From Anaerotignum sp. (GTDB taxonomy: Bacteria; Bacillota; Clostridia; Lachnospirales; Anaerotignaceae): DNA of 64,000 bases. The translations under genes and the position numbers were made by a program. Positions within the stretch are counted from its first letter, which is position 1. Every line of letters begins with the position of its first letter. This document shows positions 32,482-41,866 of the stretch, one piece after another. A model generated the notes under the pieces. That model was not told where the DNA came from and did no database searches. It saw only the letters and a program-made list of their open reading frames with translations. The stretch spans positions 1 to 64,000 of the forward strand of contig JAFWWO010000064.1 in assembly GCA_017523325.1 (NCBI GenBank). The letters run 5' to 3'.

Positions 32482-35319
32482 ATGAGAAAGCATATCGAAC
32501 ATTTTTTAGATTTATGTAAAAGCAGAATATTTGTGATGCTCTGCGGTATTATCGTCCTCTTTGCCATTGTGGTACTGCGGCTGTTTTCCCTGCAAATTAT
32601 CCACGGGCAGGAGTATGAACATTCCGTTACTGCCAGCATTTCCAAGGATTTGAAGGTGCCTGCCTCCCGCGGGGGGATTTATGACCGCTACGGCAGACCT
32701 CTGGCAATCAATTCCGTGGCATATTCCGTGCAGGTGGACGGCAGTATCCCTCTGGAGCTTTCCAAGGAGGAAAAGAAAAATCTGGCTGTCGCCCTGACCC
32801 AGTATCTCGAGGAAAAAGGCGTACAGCAGGTGGACGCTCTGCCCATTTCCCAAAATGCACCCTATGTCTTCCAATTTGAAGGCACGGAAAAGGAACAGCA
32901 AACGAAGAAAAACCGCTGGAAAGCCTCCATGGGGCTGAGCAAAAAACAGCGGAAAATGACCGCCGAGGAATGTCTGGATTATTTATACGACACCTATCAG
33001 ACACCCAAAAGTTTTTCGCCCCAACAAAAACGAACCTATCTCTCTCTTTGTCTGAGCGGGGACAAAAACCTTATGGCTCTGACCCTGGCTATGAAGCTGG
33101 CGGATTTCGGCGAAACCATCACCGATGAGCTTCCTCTGGAGAAAACCCCGCCCTTCGCCTTCCAATTCAACGGCAATTCCGCCAAAGAAAGAAACTGGAA
33201 GGAAAGTATGCAGATGTCGGGCGAGGAGCTTTCCTACGATTCCCTGCAAACCTTGGACTATCTGCGGGATTATTTCGGGCTGCCGGAAGGCTTGCCTCCG
33301 GATTTGGTGCGTAATACATTAGGGATTCGCTATTCCATATACTTACAGCGGTTTCAGCAGTTCCAATCCGTTACGGTGGCCACGGATATCAGTGATAAAA
33401 CACTGGCTTATGTAGAAGAAAATCAAGACACCTTCCCCTGTGTCATCATTGATACGGTTTCTTTGCGGGAATACCCCGAGGGGAAGTATTTTTCTCATAT
33501 TTTAGGCTATATTCGGCAAATGACGGAAAACGATTTCCCCCTCTATAAGGACGATACAGATGCCGAGGGCAATCCCCTTTACAGCCAGACGGATATTGTG
33601 GGGCAGGACGGTATGGAAAAGCTCTATGAACGTCAGCTCAACGGGGTTGACGGGAAAATCTCCATTGAGGTGGATAATCAGGGGCGGCGTATGAGCGTCA
33701 TTGATTCCACGGAACCTGTCCCCGGAAAAGATGTATTTTTGACCATAGACAGCAAACTCCAAAAAACCATATATGATACACTGGAAAGCGAACTGAGAAA
33801 ATCCGTACGGCGGCAATTAAGCTCCTCCGGTAAATACGGCGTATCCACCACGGAGCTGTTTGCCTCCATGATTCGGGTCAACCATATCTCCGCCTCCAGA
33901 ATGATTCGCTCCGAAACGGGCGTACAATACGCTGTGCTCCAACGGCTGAAGGAGGCTCAGCCTACATTTGATGCGGAGCAGGAAAACGCTGTGACCGTTG
34001 CCCAAAACTTCCTTCTGGAAGGGCTTTCCAACGGCACCATCAGCCACAGAGAATTGCTTCTGATGATGATTGAACAGGGGCATCTGCCCGCCAGTGAGGA
34101 GGAAATCGCCGCCATTGATGCCGGCACAGTCAGCCCCCTTACGGTGATTTTGAATAAGCTGGATAGCGGGGATCTTTCTCCGGCGGATACAGGTCTGGAC
34201 CCCTGTACCGGCTCAGTTTTCGTAACACAGGTAGGCACAGGCGAGGTTCTGGCCAGTGTGACCTATCCTTCCTATGATAATAACGAGCTGGTCAATACTT
34301 TCAATAATGCATACTATAACGACCTTCTGGAGGACGGCAACACCCCTTTGGTAAACCGTCCGCTGAAACAGAAAAAAGCCCCCGGCTCTACATTCAAAAT
34401 GGTGACGGCATTGGCGGGGCTGGAAACAGGTATCATTACCCCCTCCACATTTATTCGGGATTTGGGGGTCTTCAAGGACACCGGCTTCCCCTACGCCCGC
34501 TGCTGGATTTACAGCAATACCGGCGGCACCCACGGCGCCCTTACCGTTGCCCATGCGTTGGAGGTTTCCTGCAACTACTTCTTTTACGAACTGGCATACC
34601 GCATGGGAAATGCAACCAACGGCGGCGGCACCCAGGCCATTACCACATTGAATGAATATATGGCTATGTTCGGCCTGAATCAACTCACCGGCGTGGAACT
34701 GGACGAATACGGCCCTACCATGGCATCGCCCTCCAACAAAGAAAAGGCAGTCAAAACCTTTAACCCCGATGCCACCACAAGCCGTACCCGTTGGACCGAT
34801 GGGGATACCATTCGTACCGCCATCGGGCAATCGGTCAACAGCTATACGCCGGCACAAATGACGAAATATGTATCCACCCTTGCCAACGGCGGCACCCTAT
34901 ATAAACTGCATATGGTGGATCGTATCCAAAATGCAGACGGCAGTTTATACGCCAAGGTAAAGGAAACGGTGGAAAATGTGGCCCATTTCCAGCCGGAAAA
35001 TCTGCAAACGGTATATGAGGGAATGTATCTGGTGACCAACGGCTCCAGAGGGACGATGCGGGGCGCCTTTCGGGATCTGCCCATAAAGGTGGCGGCCAAA
35101 ACCGGTACCGCCGAGGAGGATAAAAACCGCAGCTCCCATACATGGTTCGTCTGCTTTGCACCCTATGACGACCCCCAAATCGCCATTACCGTAATGATAC
35201 CTTTTGGGGAGGGTCACGGTAACCCGTCCCCCGCCATCACCGAGGCCATTCTTCGGGAATATCTGGGGCTGGATTATACCCCTCATCATACCACCATGCA
35301 AACCCTATTGGCACAATAA
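32482..35319 (+). CDS. mrdA: Penicillin-binding protein 2 (class B transpeptidase)
   Basis: Elongation-specific peptidoglycan transpeptidase of 945 residues. One N-terminal membrane helix is followed by a dimerisation domain (SRGGIYDRYGRPLA near residue 60) and a C-terminal transpeptidase with active-site Ser in GSTFKMV near residue 634, SCN near 695 and KTGTAEE near 872. It is longer than the usual 600-700 residues because of large inserts in the pedestal region, as often seen in Lachnospiraceae. It follows mreD in the elongasome operon and works with RodA encoded downstream. Confidence 0.95.
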   Translation: MRKHIEHFLDLCKSRIFVMLCGIIVLFAIVVLRLFSLQIIHGQEYEHSVTASISKDLKVPASRGGIYDRYGRPLAINSVAYSVQVDGSIPLELSKEEKKNLAVALTQYLEEKGVQQVDALPISQNAPYVFQFEGTEKEQQTKKNRWKASMGLSKKQRKMTAEECLDYLYDTYQTPKSFSPQQKRTYLSLCLSGDKNLMALTLAMKLADFGETITDELPLEKTPPFAFQFNGNSAKERNWKESMQMSGEELSYDSLQTLDYLRDYFGLPEGLPPDLVRNTLGIRYSIYLQRFQQFQSVTVATDISDKTLAYVEENQDTFPCVIIDTVSLREYPEGKYFSHILGYIRQMTENDFPLYKDDTDAEGNPLYSQTDIVGQDGMEKLYERQLNGVDGKISIEVDNQGRRMSVIDSTEPVPGKDVFLTIDSKLQKTIYDTLESELRKSVRRQLSSSGKYGVSTTELFASMIRVNHISASRMIRSETGVQYAVLQRLKEAQPTFDAEQENAVTVAQNFLLEGLSNGTISHRELLLMMIEQGHLPASEEEIAAIDAGTVSPLTVILNKLDSGDLSPADTGLDPCTGSVFVTQVGTGEVLASVTYPSYDNNELVNTFNNAYYNDLLEDGNTPLVNRPLKQKKAPGSTFKMVTALAGLETGIITPSTFIRDLGVFKDTGFPYARCWIYSNTGGTHGALTVAHALEVSCNYFFYELAYRMGNATNGGGTQAITTLNEYMAMFGLNQLTGVELDEYGPTMASPSNKEKAVKTFNPDATTSRTRWTDGDTIRTAIGQSVNSYTPAQMTKYVSTLANGGTLYKLHMVDRIQNADGSLYAKVKETVENVAHFQPENLQTVYEGMYLVTNGSRGTMRGAFRDLPIKVAAKTGTAEEDKNRSSHTWFVCFAPYDDPQIAITVMIPFGEGHGNPSPAITEAILREYLGLDYTPHHTTMQTLLAQ

Positions 35320-35336
35320 ATACAGGAGGAAACCCT

Positions 35337-35969
35337 ATGAATCAGGAAAACTATGTGATATTCAAAGGCACCAAGGACGGCGTGACCGTATTATTCGATG
35401 CGGAGGCACCCTTTGAAAGCCTCTGCGAACAACTGGAAAAAAAGGTGGAGGAGGCAGGCAAATTTTTCGATAATGTCAAGACCTCTATGGCTTTTAAGGG
35501 CCGCAGCTTCACCGAGGAGGAGGAAGAAACCCTTCTGAAAATCATCGCAGAGCATACCAATATGGAAATTTCCTTTGTGAAAACCGAAAATAACGAACTA
35601 AAACACCTTTCTACGATATTGGAACAGGAAATGTCCCCCTTTAACTTGACAAAATTCCATCGGGGCTCTTTACGCAACGGGCAAAAAATTGAGTTCGACG
35701 GCAGTGTCGTGGTGGTGGGCGATGTCAACCCCGGGGCGGAAATCAAAGCCACCGGCAACATCATCATACTGGGACAGCTGAAGGGCATGGCCCATGCCGG
35801 CTGCAAGGGTATGACCGACGCCTTCGTTTTCGCCGTTTATATGGCACCGGTACAGCTGCGTATTGCCGATATTATCACCCGTTTCCCCGAGGAAAACAAG
35901 CGGGGCGACAAGGCACCGGAATATGCCTTCATACAGAATGAACAGATTTTTGTCATGGCATTGGCTTAA
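35337..35969 (+). CDS. minC: Septum site-determining protein MinC
   Basis: Inhibitor of FtsZ assembly, 210 residues. The N-terminal domain (VIFKGTKDGVTVLFD) is followed by the C-terminal beta-helix domain with RNGQKIEFDGSVVVVGDVNPGAEIKATGNIIILG near residue 120, which binds MinD. AGGAGG precedes the ATG. The gene is 18 bases after PBP2; a possible weak terminator lies before minD. Confidence 0.94.
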   Translation: MNQENYVIFKGTKDGVTVLFDAEAPFESLCEQLEKKVEEAGKFFDNVKTSMAFKGRSFTEEEEETLLKIIAEHTNMEISFVKTENNELKHLSTILEQEMSPFNLTKFHRGSLRNGQKIEFDGSVVVVGDVNPGAEIKATGNIIILGQLKGMAHAGCKGMTDAFVFAVYMAPVQLRIADIITRFPEENKRGDKAPEYAFIQNEQIFVMALA

Positions 35970-36154
35970 AACTTTTGGAAAAGCTGTCGGTTTTTCGGAA
36001 AAAGACACGGCTTTTGCTAAAAAAAAGAGTGCAAAACCTGCATTTTTTTGTTAAGATAGAAACAGATATGTGATTTTCGCGAAGATAGGGAAGAAAAAAC
36101 CGTCCTCAAAGGGAAAAGCATAGAAAAAACGCTAAGATTAGGGGGAACACATGA
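35970..36154 (+). promoter_or_regulatory. minC-minD intergenic region with stem-loop and possible promoter
   Basis: 185 bases. An imperfect stem AAAAGCtGTC/GACacGGCTTTT near 35967-36018 could reduce transcription after minC. Further on, TAAGAT near 36052 with TGCAAA 16 bases upstream is a weak -10/-35 candidate for minDE. Confidence 0.35.
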
Positions 36155-36952
36155 ATGAGTGAAGTAATTGTTATCACCAGCGGCAAGGGTGGCGTAGGTA
36201 AAACCACCACCAGCGCAAACTTAGGCTGCGGCCTTGCTATTTTAGGAAAAAAAGTGGCTTTGGTAGATGCCGATATCGGTCTGAGAAATTTGGACGTTGT
36301 TATGGGTCTGGAAAACCGCATTGTATACGATTTGGTAGACGTGGTAGAGGGCAACTGCCGACTGAAACAGGCTCTCATCAAAGACAAGCGCTTTGACGGG
36401 CTGTTTTTGCTGCCCGCTGCACAAACAAGAGATAAGGACGCCGTTTCTCCCGAGCAGATGCAAAAGCTTTGCGAAAGCCTGAAGGAAGAAGGCTTCGATT
36501 TTATCATCATCGACTGCCCCGCCGGTATCGAACAGGGCTTCAAAAACGCCATCGCCGGTGCTGACAGAGCCGTTGTTGTAACGACACCGGAGGTTTCCGC
36601 TGTCCGTGATGCAGACCGTATCATCGGGCTTTTGGAGGCAAACGGACTGAATAACCCCACTTTGATTTTGAACCGCCTGCGTATTGATTTGGTACAGCGG
36701 GGCGATATGATGAATATTGAGGACGTAACGGAAATTCTGGCGGTGGATATTCTGGGCGTTGTGCCTGATGATGAAAGCATCGTCATTGCCACCAATAAGG
36801 GCGAGCCTGCTGTCAATACCACAGAATCCAAAGCGGGTCAGGCTTACAGAAACATCGTACAGCGTCTGATGGGTCAAGATGTGCCTATCATGACCTTTGA
36901 ACAGCAACCGGAAGGCTTTATGGATAAGCTGAAAAAGCTGTTTCGTAAGTAA
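36155..36952 (+). CDS. minD: Septum site-determining ATPase MinD
   Basis: Membrane-associated ATPase that recruits MinC, 265 residues. The deviant Walker A motif GKGGVGKTTTSANLG is at residues 10-24, IIDCPAGIEQGF is the Walker B region, and the C-terminal amphipathic helix GFMDKLKKLFRK provides membrane targeting. GGGGGA lies eight bases before the ATG. minE follows after 28 bases. Confidence 0.97.
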   Translation: MSEVIVITSGKGGVGKTTTSANLGCGLAILGKKVALVDADIGLRNLDVVMGLENRIVYDLVDVVEGNCRLKQALIKDKRFDGLFLLPAAQTRDKDAVSPEQMQKLCESLKEEGFDFIIIDCPAGIEQGFKNAIAGADRAVVVTTPEVSAVRDADRIIGLLEANGLNNPTLILNRLRIDLVQRGDMMNIEDVTEILAVDILGVVPDDESIVIATNKGEPAVNTTESKAGQAYRNIVQRLMGQDVPIMTFEQQPEGFMDKLKKLFRK

Positions 36953-36980
36953 TCACTGACAAAGGAAAGGATGTGTAACG

Positions 36981-37265
36981 ATGGATTTCTTAAGCTTTTT
37001 CCGTAAAAAAAGTGCTGCCCCCTCCGGCAGTGTTGCGAAGGATCGCCTGAAGCTGGTGCTGGTACATGATCGTGTGAATTGCTCCTCTCAGGTTTTGGAA
37101 ATGCTCAAAACCGATATTATCAAAGTAATTTCCAATTATATGGAGATTGATCAGGAGGGTCTGGATATCCAGATTACCCAAACCCAATCCGATGACAACA
37201 ACGGAACGGTTCCTGTATTATACGCCAACATTCCCATTAAAAGTATGCGTAAGGTCAATCAATAA
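36981..37265 (+). CDS. minE: Cell division topological factor MinE
   Basis: A 94-residue protein that stimulates MinD ATPase and positions the division site. The N-terminal FLSFFRKK and the anti-MinCD segment DRLKLVLVHDR are followed by the dimerisation domain with IIKVISNYMEIDQEGLDIQI. Presence of MinE implies an oscillating or gradient Min system rather than DivIVA/MinJ positioning. Confidence 0.94.
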   Translation: MDFLSFFRKKSAAPSGSVAKDRLKLVLVHDRVNCSSQVLEMLKTDIIKVISNYMEIDQEGLDIQITQTQSDDNNGTVPVLYANIPIKSMRKVNQ

Positions 37266-37285
37266 GACACCCCGCAATACATACG

Positions 37286-37334
37286 AAAAAGACCTTCAAA
37301 ACCTCCGGACTGCCCTATTTTTGAAGGTCTTTTC
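37286..37334 (+). terminator. Stem-loop between minE and rodA
   Basis: AAAAGACCTTCAAAA pairs with TTTTGAAGGTCTTTT around a 16-base loop. It ends in TTTTCC and so may be a partial terminator that lowers rodA-mgsA transcription relative to minCDE. Confidence 0.6.
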
Positions 37335-37408
37335 CGGTTTTTTGTGCAGCTCTTTTCAGAAAGAGAGTTGCCCAAAATACCGGAAAACTCCCTTTTTCAG
37401 GAGGTATC

Positions 37409-38563
37409 ATGATTATGCAAGTCAAAAAATATTTTCAAAATCTGGATTATTGGCTCATTGCCGCTGTTTTCCTGCTGACGGTTTTCGGCATCATCAGCAT
37501 CGCCAGCGCTACCCGCATCAATCTGGGGGAAAGCCCCTCCAATGTCATCAAGCAGGGGGTATTTTTTCTCATCGGGATTGGCCTGATGATTGTGGCCGCC
37601 AATGTGGATTATGAATATGTTTCCCAATTTTATATCCCCATTTATGCATTGAATTTACTGCTATTGGTGGCGGTACTGCTCATCGGTGTGGACAGCAAGG
37701 GAGCAACCCGTTGGATTGCCATTGGCCCTCTGACCATTCAGCCCTCGGAATTTGCCAAGGTGATTATGATATTTTGTCTGGCAAAGCTCATCTCCCTACG
37801 GCAAAAACAGCTCAATACTCTGCCGACATTGGCATTTCTTTGCGGCGTAACGCTTCTTCCTCTGTTTTTAATACAAAAACAACCGGCTCTTTCTGCCAGT
37901 CTGGTGCTGGTAGCCATCTTTTGTATTGAGCTTTTTGTGGCAGGGCTGGATAAAAAGCTTATTCGCAATATTTTAGTGCTGGCTGTACCTGCGGTGGGTC
38001 TGATTCTTTGGGACGTAGGGCGGGAAAATCCCCTTTTTACGGATAAAATTTTTGCCACCCATCAGTTCAACCGTATTTTATCCTTTGTGGACCCCAGCCG
38101 TGACCCCGGTCTGTATTATCAGACGGAAAAATCCATCAGTGCCATCGGTGCCGGACAGCTGACGGGCAAGGGTCTGTTCCACGGCACCCTCAATCAGCTC
38201 AGCTACCTGCCGGAGCCCCATAACGACTTTATATTCTCCGTTATCGGGGAGGAATTCGGCTTTTTGGGCTGTATATTTGTGCTGGCTATATTGCTTTTTA
38301 TCGTGTTTCGTTGTATAGTTATAGCAATATCAGCCAGAGATATGTTCAGCCAGCTTTTGGCCACAGGCATCGCCGGTATGTTTGCCTTCCAGACCTTCGT
38401 AAACGCCGGCGTGGCAACGGGTATCCTGCCCAATACGGGTATGTCCCTGCCCTTTGTCAGCTATGGCGGCAGCTCTATCTGGACGAATATGGTCGCCATC
38501 GGCCTGATTTTGAATGTACGCAAAAAAGAAACAAAATCGCTATTTGAGGGGGGTTTGTTATGA
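37409..38563 (+). CDS. rodA: Peptidoglycan polymerase RodA (SEDS family)
   Basis: Membrane glycosyltransferase of the elongasome, partner of PBP2. The 384 residues have about ten helices and the SEDS signatures GVDSKGATRWIAIGPLTIQPSEFAKV near residue 92 and NTGMSLPFVSYGGSS near 350, with WD as in the loop segment LILWDVGRENP. AGGAGG precedes the start; ATG 37415 is an alternative. It overlaps mgsA by four bases. Confidence 0.94.
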   Translation: MIMQVKKYFQNLDYWLIAAVFLLTVFGIISIASATRINLGESPSNVIKQGVFFLIGIGLMIVAANVDYEYVSQFYIPIYALNLLLLVAVLLIGVDSKGATRWIAIGPLTIQPSEFAKVIMIFCLAKLISLRQKQLNTLPTLAFLCGVTLLPLFLIQKQPALSASLVLVAIFCIELFVAGLDKKLIRNILVLAVPAVGLILWDVGRENPLFTDKIFATHQFNRILSFVDPSRDPGLYYQTEKSISAIGAGQLTGKGLFHGTLNQLSYLPEPHNDFIFSVIGEEFGFLGCIFVLAILLFIVFRCIVIAISARDMFSQLLATGIAGMFAFQTFVNAGVATGILPNTGMSLPFVSYGGSSIWTNMVAIGLILNVRKKETKSLFEGGLL

Positions 38564-38955
38564 ATATTGGTTTAATCGCCCATGATAATAAGAAAAAATT
38601 GATGGAAAATCTTTGCATCGCCTATCGGCATATTTTATGCAAGCACGAGCTCTACGCCACCGGCACAACGGGGCGTTTGGTGGAGGAGGCCGCCAATCTG
38701 TCGGTGCATAAATACCTCTCCAGCCATCTGGGCGGACAACAGCAGATGGGGGCGCAAATCATCAACAACGATATTGACGTGATGATCTTCCTGCGGGACC
38801 CCGTTTCTCCCCAGGACTATGAATCGGAAATCAATTCCATTTTGCACCTTTGTGATATCCATAATATCCCCATTGCCACCAATCTGGCAACGGCGGAGGT
38901 ACTGCTTCTGGCTCTGGACAGGGGCGATTTGGACTGGAGAAACGTCATACGATAA
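38560..38955 (+). CDS. mgsA: Methylglyoxal synthase
   Basis: Converts dihydroxyacetone phosphate to methylglyoxal and phosphate, a bypass of lower glycolysis under phosphate limitation. The 131-residue protein shows the family sequence IGLIAHDNKK at the N-terminus, TGTTG near residue 39, and GGQQQMGAQI then DVMIFLRDPVSPQDYESEI with the catalytic Asp. It is translationally coupled to rodA, a frequent clostridial arrangement. Confidence 0.95.
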   Translation: MNIGLIAHDNKKKLMENLCIAYRHILCKHELYATGTTGRLVEEAANLSVHKYLSSHLGGQQQMGAQIINNDIDVMIFLRDPVSPQDYESEINSILHLCDIHNIPIATNLATAEVLLLALDRGDLDWRNVIR

Positions 38956-38972
38956 CGAAAGGACGGACATTT

Positions 38973-39281
38973 ATGACAGAAACAAGTATGAACATCACCG
39001 CCCTATGGGTGATTGTTATTTATTATCTCCTCATCAACATCATACTGTATGGGGCAATGGTTATTGATAAAAGAAAAGCCATAAAGGAAAAAAAGCGTAT
39101 CCCCGAAAAAAATCTGTATCTTTTGGCGGTGCTGGGCGGCGGCTTCGGCGGACTTGTGGCTATGGTCACAAAGCACCATAAAAACCGTCATTTGGATTTT
39201 ATTCTGGTATTTACCATTACGGCAATCCTGCACTGTATTGTTGCCCTATTCCTCATCGGGAAACTGGTGCTTCATGTATAA
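38973..39281 (+). CDS. DUF1294 membrane protein
   Basis: A 102-residue protein with three hydrophobic segments and the DUF1294 pattern (MVIDKRKAIKEKKRIPEKNLYLLAVLGGGFGG then KHHKNRHLDF). The function is unknown. GAAAGGACGG precedes the start region; ATG 38988 is a second option. A terminator follows and closes the operon. Confidence 0.82.
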   Translation: MTETSMNITALWVIVIYYLLINIILYGAMVIDKRKAIKEKKRIPEKNLYLLAVLGGGFGGLVAMVTKHHKNRHLDFILVFTITAILHCIVALFLIGKLVLHV

Positions 39282-39284
39282 CAC

Positions 39285-39325
39285 AAAAGGGAGAATTCCT
39301 AAGACAAGGAATCTCCCTTTTTTTT
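39285..39325. terminator. Bidirectional terminator
   Basis: Stem AAAGGGAGATTCCT-type arms (AAAGGGAGAATTCCT with AGGAATCTCCCTTT, one mismatch) with A-run and T-run flanks. It ends the plus-strand operon and lies just past the sleB stop on the minus strand. Confidence 0.88.
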
Positions 39326-39333
39326 GCGGCTAT

Positions 39334-40047
39334 TTAATTCGCACCGAACACATGACGCCCGATTCTGGTGGTGATGGGAATGGTCCAAATCCAGCGGCTG
39401 GTAGCCGTTTCCGGATTCCAGTAATATATGGCGCCATTGGTGGGGTCCCAGCCGTTGAGGGCGTCCTGCGCCGCCTGCAATGCGGTTTCGGAAGGCGTCA
39501 GAAAAAACTGTCGGTCTACCACCGCATCAAACGCACCCCGCTGAAAAATGACATCTGCAATGCTATTGGGGAATTGCTCGCTGGCTACACGGTTCAGCAC
39601 CACCGCCCCCACGGCAACCTGCCCTTCATAGGGTTCGCCCCGTGCCTCCCCATGGATGATGGACGCCAAGAGGAAAATATCGTCCTCGAGAAAGGCGCCT
39701 TCCTGCCCCACAGCACTGGTGCCGGAGCCTATTTCGATACCCAGGGCGTTTAATGTCACTACACCGGCAATGCCATCGGGGGTCAAGCCGTTATCCCGCT
39801 GGAAGGCCACAAGGGCATCATAGGTACGAGAGCCGAAAATCCCGTCCACAGAGCCGGTATAATACCCCAGCTCCTGCAATCTTTGCTGGGTATCCCGCAC
39901 AAGAGAGCCTCTGGAGCCCCATGTGACCAATTCCACTGTGGGCAAAGCCTCGGGCAAAAAAGCCATTTTCTGTATCCCGTATCCCGTCAGGCAAAGGCAG
40001 AGAAAAAGCATTCCGCTCCAAGCCGCCCATCTCCATTTTTTTCCCAT
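39334..40047 (-). CDS. sleB: Spore cortex-lytic enzyme SleB-like hydrolase
   Basis: Exported cell-wall hydrolase that degrades spore cortex during germination. Of about 237 residues, the N-terminal signal/anchor helix is followed by a peptidoglycan-binding domain (RGSLVRDTQQRLQELGYYTGSVDGIFGSRTYDALVAFQ, about 43-80) and a hydrolase_2/SleB catalytic domain with ASIIHGEARGEPYEGQVAVGAVVLNRV containing the catalytic Glu. ATG 40047 has GGAG eight bases upstream. It lies 16 bases after spoIIR. No ypeB gene follows, which is the usual partner in bacilli. Confidence 0.88.
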   Translation of the reverse strand: MGKKWRWAAWSGMLFLCLCLTGYGIQKMAFLPEALPTVELVTWGSRGSLVRDTQQRLQELGYYTGSVDGIFGSRTYDALVAFQRDNGLTPDGIAGVVTLNALGIEIGSGTSAVGQEGAFLEDDIFLLASIIHGEARGEPYEGQVAVGAVVLNRVASEQFPNSIADVIFQRGAFDAVVDRQFFLTPSETALQAAQDALNGWDPTNGAIYYWNPETATSRWIWTIPITTRIGRHVFGAN

Positions 40048-40063
40048 CTTGGCCACTCCCCGT

Positions 40064-40750
40064 TTATGTTCTCTCCTGCCACCATTCCACAATTTTGAAT
40101 TTCATCTTTGGTGTAAAGCCCTCCTGCTCTAAGGCGGAAACCACCAGATATTCCTCCTCGGTGAGGGTATTTTGCAGCCGCAGGTGGCTTTCCTCCGTAG
40201 AATAGCCCCATGCAGCGTCCACAAAGCACATCTGGGGATACAGCACGCACCACCAATTCTGCCCTGCGCCTTCGCCAATCTCTACCCGCAGGGCATCATA
40301 AACGCCGGCAGGAAATATCAAATCGTCATACCGCTTAAACGGGAACTCCTCCCGCACCAAGGATACCCGCACAGGATAGGCATAGCCCTGCTCCTGTATC
40401 TCCGCCAGAGCCGTTTCTACAATGGCCTGCCTTGCATCGGTCAGCTTTGCCAATGTTTCCTCCTTGGAATCACAGCCCTGTAAAAGGGCGCCGTATTCCT
40501 CCAATATCCTATCCCGCACCGCCAGCTTCAAGGCCTGATCCTCCTTGCTGTCACTGTTGGCCAGCACATGAAAACGCACCACCTTCGCCGCAATGCCGTT
40601 TTGTATCACCTCGGAATAGCCCTTTGTCCACCGGGCGCCAAAGCCTGCACTAAAAGCAAGACCGATCACCACCGCCCCAATCCAGCACCATTTCTCCTGT
40701 TTCCAGAGGGTCTGTATGGTTTTCTTCCATTTCCATTGTGTTTTCATCAT
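40064..40750 (-). CDS. spoIIR: Stage II sporulation protein R
   Basis: Secreted forespore signal that triggers SpoIIGA-dependent processing of pro-sigma-E in the mother cell. The roughly 228-residue protein has one N-terminal membrane helix and the family motif KVVRFHVLANSDSKEDQALKLAVRDRIL near residue 55, plus NWWCVLYPQMCFVD further on. The start with AAAAGGGGAGAGGA is ATG 40750. It lies between gerC and sleB, an unusual location; a sigma-F-type promoter candidate stands just upstream. Confidence 0.93.
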   Translation of the reverse strand: MMKTQWKWKKTIQTLWKQEKWCWIGAVVIGLAFSAGFGARWTKGYSEVIQNGIAAKVVRFHVLANSDSKEDQALKLAVRDRILEEYGALLQGCDSKEETLAKLTDARQAIVETALAEIQEQGYAYPVRVSLVREEFPFKRYDDLIFPAGVYDALRVEIGEGAGQNWWCVLYPQMCFVDAAWGYSTEESHLRLQNTLTEEEYLVVSALEQEGFTPKMKFKIVEWWQERT

Positions 40751-40781
40751 TCCTCTCCCCTTTTCCATATTCTTCTAGGGA

Positions 40782-40811
40782 TAGGATTGCCATTTTTTTC
40801 ATTGGATAAAC
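40782..40811 (-). promoter_or_regulatory. Candidate sigma-F/sigma-G promoter of spoIIR
   Basis: Minus strand: GTTTA (40807-40811), 15 bases, then GGCAATCCTA (40782-40791). This fits most of the forespore consensus G-(T/C)-(A/T)-TA and GG-N-(A/G)-A-N-A-N-T-(A/T) with one mismatch. It overlaps the gerC stop region and would let spoIIR be expressed before the ger genes. Confidence 0.45.
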
Positions 40812-41866
40812 CCGGTTTTTTTCGCCCCAATATCCCTTAATTTGACCTGCGGCTGAATTTCCACAGTCATATTTTCCCAGAGCGTATCCCGTTCCTGCCC
40901 CTGCATGAGTCGGGGCGCTTGCCGATAAAGGCGGGGTAAGATACCGAATAAATCTGTCCCTGCCGCTTTCGCTATTCCTATTGTATTTTCGATTTCCTGT
41001 TTTATGATGGTTTCAAAGAGATTTTCCAAATTTTCCTCTGCCTCCATACCGCCCTGCAATATCCCCTCCAAGGGCAGTGTCACACGACAGCCGATGCCGT
41101 CCGCCCTCTGCACAAAATCATAGTGGACATCGCTTTTTCTGATTTCCACAGGCACTTTCTCTCCTTGATACGTCCCTTCCAAAAGGGCGCCGTCTGCCTC
41201 GCCCAATAAAAAGAGATACCCCTGCTCCTGTTTTTCGTCCAGCCCATACATCTGCCCATTGGCAATGCCGATGCCGCCGCCCAGCCGCAGTTTCTCTCCC
41301 TCCACCGCAATACGGGGGAGTACGGCAGCACCATTTTGCTCCTGCCATTCCGTCAGGAAGGTATCCAAATCCAAGCTCTTGGTGACTGCCACCTCTTTGG
41401 CCGTATTTTTATAAAAATCCCAGAGGAACAGCCCGGTCTGGCTATCCTCCTCCAAAACGGCATTGACGCAATCCGCCGCCTGCCCCTCCGTCGCCAGCAG
41501 CATGACCTGCTCCGATACGATTTGGTTATGCTCCAATTCCCCCAGAAAATGGGTCAGCCGCCTTTCCTCCTCTAACACGCCCTTGCCTAAAATCACCGTT
41601 TTCAACTGGCCCAAATCCGTCTTACGGGAGCTGCGGCAATCGGCCTGCACCACCGCCTCCGCCAATGTGGCGGCTTCTACGGTATAGGGCTCCCCTTCTT
41701 CCTCCTCCATATTGGCCGGGGCAAATGTGAAGTGATAGCCTGCCTCCGCCGTATCCACGCCTATGGTAATGATAAACGCCCTATCCTCCGGGTCTTTTCT
41801 ATCCCAACAGCCGGTCAAAAGAAAACAGGCGGCACAGACCAAAAACAACAGTCTTCCTTTAGCCAT
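40799..41866 (-). CDS. gerC: Ger(x)C family germination lipoprotein
   Basis: C subunit of a nutrient germinant receptor, lipid-anchored on the outer face of the spore inner membrane. ATG 41866 gives about 355 residues with a lipobox LLTGC (Cys near 18) followed by WDRKDPEDRAFIITIGVD, the hallmark start of GerAC/GerBC proteins. GGGAGGTGGAG precedes it. The start lies inside the end of gerB. The three-domain length is typical. Confidence 0.92.
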   Translation of the reverse strand: MAKGRLLFLVCAACFLLTGCWDRKDPEDRAFIITIGVDTAEAGYHFTFAPANMEEEEGEPYTVEAATLAEAVVQADCRSSRKTDLGQLKTVILGKGVLEEERRLTHFLGELEHNQIVSEQVMLLATEGQAADCVNAVLEEDSQTGLFLWDFYKNTAKEVAVTKSLDLDTFLTEWQEQNGAAVLPRIAVEGEKLRLGGGIGIANGQMYGLDEKQEQGYLFLLGEADGALLEGTYQGEKVPVEIRKSDVHYDFVQRADGIGCRVTLPLEGILQGGMEAEENLENLFETIIKQEIENTIGIAKAAGTDLFGILPRLYRQAPRLMQGQERDTLWENMTVEIQPQVKLRDIGAKKTGFIQ